Assembly (NCBI RefSeq): GCF_958979055.1
Contig: NC_084886.1
Location: forward strand, 52,621,102 to 52,685,101
Reading direction: 5' to 3'
DNA: 64,000 nt
Source of the DNA: Alnus glutinosa
Lineage: Eukaryota; Streptophyta; Magnoliopsida; Fagales; Betulaceae
Part shown: piece by piece, positions 1 to 9,269 of the stretch
How the letters are laid out: the number at the start of each line of letters is the position of its first letter
How positions within the stretch are numbered: the first letter of the stretch is position 1
The notes under the pieces: model-generated
What the model was told of the DNA's origin: nothing
Seen by the model: only the letters and a program-made list of their open reading frames with translations
Database searches by the model: none
Made by a program: the position numbers and the translations under genes

Positions 1-384
1 GAAATCCACTTAATGTAAGTGGAAAGATTCGACAAATGTGATTCAGTGATATCACCTTCTAAAGAATTTGAAGACACATCCAGAACCTGGAGCATAAATA
101 GTTCTGCCAAACTTTTGATTAAACTCTCATTTAACCGATTTTTGGATAGATATAATTCTCTCAAGAAAGAGAATTTTGTAAGATCGAGTACCTCTCTACT
201 TATGTTATTGTTTGGCAAGTCTAGTACTTGCAAGGTGTGAAGATTCTCCAAAGTTTGTGGCATCACTCCTTCAAGGTTGTTGAAAGAGAGGCCAGTATCA
301 ACTAGAGCAACCATATCCCCTAAAACTGACATTCGCAAATTTTCCTCTCTAGGTGCAAATTTGTCTACGAATTGTATTGTAGTT
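1..384 (-). pseudogene. LRR receptor-like protein fragment (runs off left edge)
   Basis: The minus strand reads without a stop from about 384 to the window edge. The reading contains leucine-rich repeats, for example LHTLQVLDLPNNNISREVL followed by FLRELYLSKNRLNESL and LFMLQVLDVSSNSLEGDI. The spacing and the N-glycosylation-like sites match the extracellular repeats of plant receptor-like proteins of the EIX/Cf type, the same family as the gene at 2726-5751. No start codon or signal peptide is seen and a stop lies just upstream, so this is either the middle of a gene whose 5' part has been lost or a decayed copy. The rest lies outside the window. RLP genes usually occur in tandem clusters, and this piece fits that. 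Confidence 0.72.
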
Positions 385-611
385 CACCGTAATGCTTAAC
401 ACTGCAAATTGCCATGCATTTGTTCTGTTAAAGACATGAATGAATACTTTGATCGGATATATGTTAGCGTGGTAATGCATGTTATAGGGGAAGGTTTTTG
501 AAGGACTGTGATCTGTTATTTTAAATGCAATTTCACCAGCAATTTGAATATGCTCTTAGATGGAGAAAATTTGACATTTAGCAATTACAGAAAATGGAAC
601 ATACCAACACG

Positions 612-1005
612 ACAATTTGACAGAAACAAATAGGTAGCTCTGATCATGATGCTAATGAACTAGTTTAACATGATGTTAGTCTCATGCACCAATTATATAT
701 GATGGAAGAATTAATGTCCACAACTGCCGACCCAACAGACTTGAATACAATTATTTCATTGGGAATTTCTCTCCCAAACCTTCTCTCGATATGTTGATCA
801 ACTCGATCTTCTCAAAGTGGGTCTCACTGAAAGATGGGCTTTCATCTTTGACACCCACACCAATCATCACAAGGATCAAAAGTACTCTCATCTCTAGCCA
901 AAATCTTTGAGGCTAAGCTGAAAGATGGGATTTGGCAGTTTGCCCAGTTGTGGCACTGAATAGCACGTAACTTGCACGCACTCCGGGTAAGTTTAGCACA
1001 TAGGA
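612..1005 (-). pseudogene. Truncated duplicate of SARD4 (ornithine cyclodeaminase-like)
   Basis: This stretch closely matches the SARD4 gene at 7580-8632 in the same orientation, including the 3' flank. The block around 612-790 corresponds to about 7532-7740 (3' flank plus the last codons). The block around 800-1005 corresponds to about 8086-8330, in the middle of the gene. The roughly 345 bp between the two blocks are missing, and the 5' half (beyond about 8330) has no counterpart. No long frame survives. It is a dead partial copy from a local duplication. The complete gene lies about 6.6 kb away with an RLP gene in between. Confidence 0.8.
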
Positions 1006-1554
1006 CACCACTTCCAATACACACCACTGGCGCTTCTGCGCACAATTTGAGAAGATTACTGTTATTGATTTCTATGGAAATTCTAGGGTTAGGTATACTG
1101 AATTGTAATAGGAATGGAATGAAATAGAAATGGAAGATGGAAATGGTAGAAGAATTGATGAATTGACAGAACAAATGGATGAACAGTTAATTGATTGAAC
1201 TAATTCTGTAACGGATATTATACTAAAATTGGACTATTTAAGATATTTGGTCTCCTAGAGCATTCGAGGTGCACATCCTCAAATTTACAAATGACTAATC
1301 CGATTATCTCTACAATTTATTGGGCCTTATATATAGACATAGCCTTAAGCTAAACTCTAACAATTGAAATGGCCCAAGCCCATTCAGCCCACTACTAAAA
1401 ACCTAGCCCATTCACTACCAATTGGACTATTACAGCTCCAGAGCCGAAACGAAATAGAATGTGAGATTTTCATACTGGTTACTCTCTAAACTTTACATCA
1501 TTTTGTATTTAAATGCCATGTTGGAAATTGATGCCAAACATCTCATTTTTATTA
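1006..1554. other. Intergenic, no gene seen
   Basis: This stretch lies between the SARD4 fragment and the MITE. It contains only short shadow frames and no recognisable domain, RNA gene or repeat that I could support. Confidence 0.5.
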
Positions 1555-2385
1555 GGGTTAAATATTTTTTTGTCTACGTGGTTTAATGAGTTTATTTTTT
1601 GCTATTTGTAATTCATTTCGTATCATAGATGGTATCTTGTTTATGGTAAAAGATTGAGATGGTACCTCCGTCCAACTTCCATCTAAAAATTGACAAAAGT
1701 CCACGTCACATGCCTTAAAAAATCAACACGTGTCCCTATGTATAATTAAAAATAAAAAAATAAAAATAATAAAAAATAATTAAAATATATATATAAAGAA
1801 GGGTGGCTCATTACCAGTCTGAGGTGGCCGAGCCACTCCCAAGAGCCAAATCATAACTTCTTTTTTTTTTTTCTTTTTTTTCTTTTTTTTTTTCCTTTTT
1901 TGGGCTTGTGGGGGTGATTCCATGGGGTCATGAGGGTTGTTCGGCAACCCCCAGGCCAAATGGGGTGGCTGAGCCACTTCCAATGCTCTAGGGAGTGGTT
2001 TCAACCACCCCTAAGGCTCTTAGGGGTGGTTTCGACCACCTCAATTTTGTCTTTGGAGGTGATTCAACCACTTCCAGACCGGTCATGGGGGTAGCTCGAG
2101 CCACCCCTCTTTTTTTTTTTTTAACGTTTATTTTTTTTAAGTTTTAATTATTTTAAGTTTTTGTTTTTGTTTTTGTTTTTTTTAATTATACATAGGGATA
2201 CATGTTGATTTTTTAAGGCATGTGCGTCAGTGCATGGACTTTTGTCAATTTTTGAATGAAAGTTGGACGGATGTACCATCTTGGTTTTTAGCCATATACG
2301 ATGTACTATCTATGATACGAAATGAATCATATGAAGCAAAAAATAAAAATCGGTAAACTACATGTGGGTGAGACGTATTTAACCT
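1555..2385. mobile_element. Non-autonomous TIR element (MULE-type MITE), 831 bp
   Basis: Long imperfect terminal inverted repeats are visible. The left end begins GGGTTAAATATTT and carries the phrases ATCATAGATGGTA, GTCCAACTTCCAT and GACAAAAGTCCACGTCACATG. The right end carries their reverse complements and finishes ATTTAACCT. A perfect 9-bp target duplication, TTTTTATTA, flanks the element at 1546-1554 and 2386-2394; 9 bp is typical of Mutator-like elements. The centre (about 1800-2110) is GC-rich and made of repeated small palindromes of the type GGTGGCYGAGCCACYCC. No transposase is encoded. Confidence 0.85.
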
Positions 2386-2725
2386 TTTTTATTATTCCAA
2401 TTTAGGGAGGAATCCGAACTCACTTGTAAAGTCAGCAATTTTTTAAATGCCTATATCTCCTCAGGTCGGCAAAAAGCATCTCAGAAAATATAAAGTCCTC
2501 TTTGTACAACATTAGACAGAACAAGAATTCTACAGAAATAGAAATAGAAAATGCCTCTATCAAGAGTGAGAACATTCTAACAAAGCAGTGTAATATTGAA
2601 CCACAACAAGAGTTTTACATAAAATAGAAAAGTACAACCAAAGGACAACAATGCTTTATTGAATAAAAACAACAATTCTCTTTGTCCAACATTCAAGCGC
2701 ATGGTCTTGCCATTTTTTCACTCTT

Positions 2726-5700
2726 TTAATCACCGTTGAAGAATTTATACTTCATGTCATCCAAAAACTTAAAGAAAGCCGATCTCCAAGCCTTGTTGAA
2801 TGCTAATGGACCAAATACACCCCAAAACCCCACTACAAATCCAAATGGCATGCTCATATAAAGCCACTTCATGTCGATCCATGCACTGTCCTCTCTGCCT
2901 TCATCTTCAGCATTTGGTGTTGTCTCAAGGGATGAGCCATCTCCAACACAGCTCGGCATAAGTGGAGGTCCACAAAGATCATGGTTGCCAATAAAACTCA
3001 GTGCACTAAAGCTTTGAAGCTGAGTGCCTGACGGAATTCTACCAGAAAGGTTGTTATATGATAAATTTAAATAACTCAAGAATGTTAAATTTGCCATGCT
3101 TTGAGGTATTACACCTGTGAGTTGATTCATTGAGACATCGAGAGATTCCAATAATTTCAAGGCATTGATCTTTTCAGGAATCTTTCCATGAAGTTGATTG
3201 TTGGACAAATTCAAGAATTGTAGGCCGTAAAGACTGGTGAGTTCATCAGGGATTTCTCCAATTAAATTGTTACTCGAAAGGTCCATGCTTGTGACGAGAT
3301 AAAGATTATTGCCATATTCATACCCTTTTCCCTTGGTTACCAAGAATACTGGTTTTTCCCAACCATGTCCGGCCATTATTATATCAGAGTTGAGTTTCAC
3401 CATGGCACTCAAACTACTAAAGCATCGAGGAATGGGTCCTGATAATTTGTTATGTGCAAGGTCCATGATTTGAAGAGAATTGAGGTTACAAAACTCCTTA
3501 GGAATATTGCCATAAAATCTGTTTGAGCGAAATGAGAGAGCCTTAAGATAGGCTGAACTATTTCTCAACCAAATGGTAAGCTGCCAGACAAAAGATTCTC
3601 ACTGAGATCGGCAATCTCTAGGAATTTGCAATTTTGCAAGGACAATGGTAAATCTCCAGACAAATTGTTTCTCTCCAAGTACAAGTGCTGAAGCCAAGAT
3701 AGAGAACCTATGGAACTCGGTATATTTCCTGTTAACTTATTGTTCCCCAAGTTTAACACTTGTAAAAAAGAATAGTTCATCCAACAGTCAGGAAGTTCTC
3801 CAGATATGAGATTGTTTGACAAATCAAGAACAGTTACTTGACCTCCTTCCATTCTCTCTTTTTGTTTACAAACGAGGGGAGAAAGAGATCCGTGGAATGA
3901 GTTATTGGAAAGATCTAAATCCTGATGTAAATCCTGAATGCTAGAAGAGATACGGGGGAGAGGGCCAGAAAAGTTGTTTGAACCAAGAAAGATTGATCCT
4001 CCACAAGATAAATTTGGAATACTGCCACGAATTTGGTTTTGAGAAAGATCGAGAATACGAATTTGGGAACAGAGGCTCCAAAACCAAAAAGGGATAACAT
4101 CTGAAATACTAGCATTCGATAAATCTAGAAATCGAATATCTTTTTGTGATTGAAGCCAGGCAGGGAATCGTGGCCCTAGTCTCAATGATCCCATCTCCAA
4201 ATCTCGAAGTTGAAAAGGAGGAACCCAATTAGAAGTTACTCTCAAAATCAACAAGTTTGAATAGGCTTGAAGTGTTTTCAATTTTGTTAGGTTGGAAAAA
4301 TGCATATTTGAAACAAAACCCTCTAAAAAATTGTTAGAGATGCTTAACCATTCAAGATTTGAAAGATGTCCAAGACTTACAGGAATTGTTCCAGTTAGTT
4401 GATTGCCAGAGACATCAAGTTTCCTCAATGAAGACAAATTTCCTATAGACACGGGAATTTGACCAGAAAGCATGTTATAGCCAAGAATAAGAATCGACAG
4501 TTTTTTATGCTCTCCCAATTGATCAGGCAGAGTACCTGAAAGTCGATTCCGAGACAAGTCTAAAAACTCCATATTTTTTACTGTGCATGCAGAAGAATTT
4601 CCTAACAGTTCATACACACCTCCCCCAAGTTTGTTGTAAGATAAATCCAAATGTTGCAGATTACACATATTTCCCAAGGATCTTGGTAATTTTCCTTCAA
4701 AACCATTGGTTGACAGGTCAAGGTGCATCAGTCCGGAAAGGGATCCAATGGCACTAGGAAGTACACCTTGAATGTTGTTATATGCAAGATCAAGTCTTTC
4801 AAGAGTACTTATATTGTATAACATGTTAAGATCTGTGGAAGAGAAGTTGTTATTTGAGAGATGCAGATTTCTCAAACAAGACATGTTTTGGACAGCAACC
4901 CGAAGTGGGATATGAATCTGAGTGTCACTTAGATCAAGTGTAACAAGAGATGTAAGACTATGAAACCAGTCAAATGTTGAATAAGGAAACCAGTTATGTG
5001 AAAGATCAAGCATAGTGAGAGATGAAAAATTAACATAAGGAATAGGATCATACTTATCAAGTTCACAACGAGACAAGCGTAACTCTGATAGAGAAGGGAG
5101 CACGTTCATCACCTGTAGCCAGTTAGATGCTTTACTAAGATTGACGTAAGTCATGTCAAGGAATTCCAACAAAGAAAGATGAGATAACCATTCAAGATTG
5201 TCGACTTGCAGGGAGTAACCTCGAATGTCAAGAGAATGCAAGTTGGAGAGATTTGCCAGCTGATGAGGAATTGTACCCACGAAACCCGCATTTGATAAAT
5301 TTAGATATCTCAAATTCCGGAGGTAACCAATGAAGCTTGGAATATTATCGTCTTCAAAACGATTCAAACTTAGGTCCAAATAGTGAAGATGCTTTAATCC
5401 CAGTAGAGAATCACTTATATGTCCGCCCAATTGTGAGAGTCCAAAAGCTTCATATTCAGTATTGGGGTCATATGGGTTTCTAAGATTTAGCTGGATGACA
5501 TTCCCAGTTACGTTGTCACAGCCAATTCCTTTCCACATACAACACTCTTCGCCTATCCAAGATGAGAATAGATTGGAAGGATCTATGATACCTTGTTTGA
5601 AGGTGAGGAGGGCTTCTCTTTCTCCTTTTCTGCAAAGCACATTTGGATTGCCACCCGCATGTGTAAACAAGCATGTTAGAATAGCCAAGGAAAGATAGCA

Positions 5701-5751
5701 ATGTACAAGGAGCACCACAAAACTGGTCTTCCTGTCCATAACCGTTGCCAT
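2726..5751 (-). pseudogene. LRR receptor-like protein (EIX/Cf type), nearly full length with one frameshift
   Basis: This is an intronless RLP gene. The start at 5751 (MATVMDRKTSF) is chosen because a hydrophobic signal peptide follows directly; the frame itself opens slightly upstream. Next come the LRRNT cap (LCRKGEREALLTFKQG, then the paired-cysteine ECCMWKGIGCDN) and about 30 extracellular LRRs. The C-terminal part has an acidic juxtamembrane stretch (EDEGREDSAW), one membrane helix (MPFGFVVGFWGVFGPLAF) and a short cytoplasmic tail without a kinase. Together this gives about 1,000 residues, normal for EIX-type RLPs, which sense apoplastic elicitors through SOBIR1-type partners. Near 3565-3575 the frame shifts: the 5' frame stops just after SGSLPFG and the downstream part (WLRNSSAYLK) continues in another frame. 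It could be a recent pseudogene, a null allele or an assembly error. Everything else looks intact. Confidence 0.85.
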
Positions 5752-5811
5752 TTTACAATGAAAATGGAAATATTGCAAAAATGCGTTGGTAACTCAAATG
5801 TAAGAGCATAT

Positions 5812-5830
5812 ACAGTCGATATATAACATA
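5812..5830 (-). promoter_or_regulatory. Possible TATA box of the RLP gene
   Basis: On the minus strand the sequence GTTATATATCGAC lies about 70 bases upstream of the RLP start codon at 5751, a normal place for a plant TATA box. There is no other support. Confidence 0.3.
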
Positions 5831-7579
5831 TGTGAGGCCCCTGTAGAAACTGATCGAAGGGAGGATTCCACTTGGTGAAGTCAATGAGTTGGGAAAAGTT
5901 AAGTGAATGCATAAAAGTCTTTAGAAAATACCCATCATTAAATGCTAGCCGCCTTTGTTGAAGTCTTTAGACCTGAAGGTCTCAATTCGACGCCGCCATG
6001 GCCCATGAGCTACGACTATCCTTGCAGGCAGACCATTCGAAACAGAGTGGCTCAAAAGTCTCAAATATGAATGCATGACCTTGAAAGTGAATTCAATACA
6101 AAAAAGGTCCCAAGAAATTTCCTGCTCTGATTATTAAACCCACCACCTACCTTGGCTATGGGTTCTAACGTCTAATTATTATATTATAATCACAATATGA
6201 CTTTCCTCTCTGATTCATATTTTTGAGATAACAGTCCCAATTACTTATGGGACTAGCGCAGAAGTGTAGCTATGCCTCCCCTTGATTTTCATTGTCAATA
6301 AAGTCAAAGGCCTGATGGTCAAAAGGAAAAAAGTCTATCATTCCACGTCAATCTGCAGATTTAACTCTTTCTTCTATGTTAGTGTCTATCCATTCCAGTC
6401 ACGTTGACTCACCTCTTCTGTTGTTACCTCCGCACCTGCACTGACGATGCCAACCATCTTGTCTTCTTATCTTCCTCCTCCAAGAGAAGGGTGGGTCGTT
6501 TGGCCCCTGTAAAAAAATGGCTTGCATGGCCACAAGGTTACTCCACACCGACAACTTCGAAGCACGCGCACCGCCTATCACGTACAATGGGCATTTAAAA
6601 AGAATTGTCTTTTCAATTTTTATTATTTTTATTTCTCAACAAATAGAAATATATATATCGTTATTATTTTTCTTGGAACAATTGGTGATATTGCATCAAT
6701 ATTGAAAAAGAATTACTCATTTATTCAGGCATTAATTAGTCTAATTCGTTATTGATCCAAATTGGTTACAATATATTTCTCTCTTTTTTAAGAAATAAAA
6801 AAAAATTGTGTATATTTTGAATATATTATTTTCCCTCGCATGTGTAGATAGATTCTCGTTAACCTATCAAGTTGGTTCTTTGACAAGTCAATGGATTTCC
6901 ACAGACTTCAGGGATGTTTCCTCGTAGATGGTTGTTTGAAAGGTTTGAAGTACAACAAACTTTGGAGGTTTGCCAGCATGCATTTTTGTTACTCCGTTCT
7001 TGGCATCACTATCATTGCAATTTAAACGATATCAGCCATAATCTTTGATATGAAACATGTCTGCTTGATTTTTCTTGTTAAATTCTACTGAGGGATTACT
7101 ATTTGCTGGTCCAACATTTGAAGGGATTACTATTCTAGGGAATATTCCTCTTGGGGGCCTGAGGCCACACAAAAGACTTGCATAGAATCTGTGTATTGTG
7201 ATCATAATTTGTGATACCCGTGCAGGTTGTCTTTTTAATTTCACCATCATCATGGCTTTCTCCAAGAAATTTTCTTCTAATGTAGTTAAAGTAAAAGAAA
7301 TGAAATGGCACTTCAGTTTAGTTATCTTGCCGATGCCATAGAAGTAAAATTACAGAAGAAGCACAGACACAGTGGAGTGAATTCATGACAGAGTGTTTCC
7401 TGCAGTGTCATAATTATGGTGAAACAATGCATTCAAAGTAATGGGAAGAATCATAAAGTGAAGGGAATGAGACATTAACTGATAAATGCTTGCAGAGAAC
7501 TTTTACAAATTTTGGGATGAGGAAAATGTGTAGATTTGACAGAAACAAATAGATAACTCTGATGATGATGATGATGATG
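5831..7579. other. Intergenic region between RLP and SARD4, no gene supported
   Basis: This is the upstream region of the RLP gene followed by AT-rich DNA. Short minus-strand phrases around 6860-6985 (NNHLRGNIPEVCGNPLTC) recall one decayed leucine-rich repeat but are too short to call. A GAT trinucleotide run lies at about 7561-7579, next to the SARD4 stop codon. Confidence 0.45.
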
Positions 7580-8632
7580 CTAATGAACTAGTTCAGCATG
7601 ATTGTAAGTCTCATACACCAGTTGTGATGCAAGAGTGTCCACAACTGCCGAGCCAACAGACTTGAATACAGTTATTTCACCCGAATTACTCCTCCCAACC
7701 TTCTCTCCCTTTATCAACTCCAACAAATTTCCTGCAATATCTCCCTTCTCAATCACCCCTCTCTCAAAAGCACCCACCAATTCCCCTGCTTCCTCCAACG
7801 CAGCCTCGTTATCCACAAACACTCTCCCTCTCCTTATTGCCTCGTCGTCGCACTCCCTCATACAATGCTTGAACGACCCAACCAAATCCAGATGCGCCCC
7901 TGCCTTCAAACTCCCGCCCTTCACAAGCGCCGTCTCCGAATTCGTCGCGCAACTCACGATATCTCCCAGCCCGACAATTTCCTCCAAACACCCATTACTC
8001 TCAAAACTCACCCCATCAAACCCACCATTTTCTTGCATTTCCTCGGCCAATTTTCTCGCCTTCTCCGTTGTTCTATTCCAAATTATCACTCTTCTCAAAC
8101 TGGGTCTCGCCGAAAGATGGGCTTTGATCAAATGGGGCGCCAAAGCACCCGCACCAATCATCACAAGGGTCTCACTATCGTCTCTAGCCAAAATCTTCGA
8201 GGCTAAGCCTGAGACGCATGATGTTCTATAAAGGGTCAACACAGTGCCATCCATGGAAGCCAGAGTTTGGCCGGTTGTGGAGCTGAATAGCACGTAACTT
8301 GCATGCACCCCTGGAAAGTTTAGCGAGGAGTTTTGAGGGAAGTAGGTCACGAGCTTCACGCCTACGTAGGGGAGGGAGGGGGATAAGGACCAAGAGGGCA
8401 TGAGTAGGAGAGAGGAGGAGGGTGAAACGGCGTAGCTTTGGCGGATCGGGGTTTGGAGAGTGGATGAGACTGTAGCGAGAGAGGATTGCAAGTGGTGTAT
8501 TAGGGTTTCGTGAGAGAGAAGGGAGTGCAAAGACTCGGTGGAGATGAAGATTGGGGCTGCGATGGTGGTGGTGGGGTTATTGGGACTTGTGTTTGGGTTC
8601 TCATTTTTGCGTGGGTTGGGTGTAGAAGCCAT
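7580..8632 (-). CDS. SARD4: SARD4-type dehydropipecolate reductase (ornithine cyclodeaminase/mu-crystallin family)
   Basis: Single-exon gene, 350 residues, starting MASTPNPRKNENP and ending ETYNHAELVH. It belongs to the ornithine cyclodeaminase/mu-crystallin family. The N-terminal half carries the family substrate-binding lysine region (YVGVKLVTYFP, about residues 89-99). The Rossmann half has the NAD(P)-binding motif VMIGAGALAPHLIKAH (about 157-172) and the strand after it, RRVIIWNRTTEKA. The length is close to that of Arabidopsis SARD4. In that species the plastid enzyme reduces 2,3-dehydropipecolate, made by the aminotransferase ALD1, to pipecolic acid, the precursor of N-hydroxypipecolate in systemic acquired resistance. 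The Ser/Asn/Pro-rich first 25 residues could be a plastid targeting sequence. It lies beside PrimPol, as I recall for Arabidopsis At5g52810/At5g52800. No defects are seen. A partial dead copy lies at 612-1005. Confidence 0.92.
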   Translation of the reverse strand: MASTPNPRKNENPNTSPNNPTTTIAAPIFISTESLHSLLSHETLIHHLQSSLATVSSTLQTPIRQSYAVSPSSSLLLMPSWSLSPSLPYVGVKLVTYFPQNSSLNFPGVHASYVLFSSTTGQTLASMDGTVLTLYRTSCVSGLASKILARDDSETLVMIGAGALAPHLIKAHLSARPSLRRVIIWNRTTEKARKLAEEMQENGGFDGVSFESNGCLEEIVGLGDIVSCATNSETALVKGGSLKAGAHLDLVGSFKHCMRECDDEAIRRGRVFVDNEAALEEAGELVGAFERGVIEKGDIAGNLLELIKGEKVGRSNSGEITVFKSVGSAVVDTLASQLVYETYNHAELVH

Positions 8633-9269
8633 TGATGAGAGTTGGGGTGGAAGGAGAAGAAGAAAGAGGCAGGTGGAAAATGAGAACCTACAAGACCAAG
8701 ACTTGTTCTCCTGAATTTAAAAATAATAATAATAACTCACAAATAAAACCTGAAAAAGGAGACCTTCGGACTAATTATGCGGGCCAACCGAATATTATAT
8801 CATTACAACTTATCACGGTTTTCGTGGACTGCCTTCAAAGCTATTCAGTGTATATTCAGAAACAAATAAATTCATCTACATTTCCGATCCATAATCAGCA
8901 AACTAACGACGCAGTGAACTCACTAAACCTCATCCACTGGATTTATTCTCCAAAATTTTATAGAATTATTTTTCAAGAACGAATAATTTCATCATAGAAG
9001 TTCAAATATAGATTACAGTTTTGCTTTTCCCTATAACGATCTGATGCTAAACTGCAACTAACAGCGAAATGATCTGTACAAGCCTCTTCTTCCATGCAAG
9101 ATCACCGGATATCAGAACTCCAGCATGGATTACAGGTTAAATTTGAGGCAAACCCTCTTGTTCTCATGAGTTCCCACAAGTCACTAAAACTTTGATTTTG
9201 AGGGAAGAATGTCCGCAGAATGTCTTTTCTGTCAAGGCCAGAATGCTTATCAACCAACTGCTCTAACAT

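Noticed and set aside
1780-2004. Small frame with a lysine run in the first MITE
   Set aside because: Produced by the long T runs inside the transposon; no protein family.
6860-7265. Minus-strand phrases like one leucine-rich repeat (NNHLRGNIPEV) and a 77-codon frame
   Set aside because: Only one short repeat-like phrase, no cap, no neighbouring repeats; too weak to call an RLP remnant.
7635-8231. 198-codon plus-strand frame opposite SARD4
   Set aside because: It is a shadow of the minus-strand SARD4 coding sequence with the same codon pattern; the Rossmann motifs are on the minus strand.
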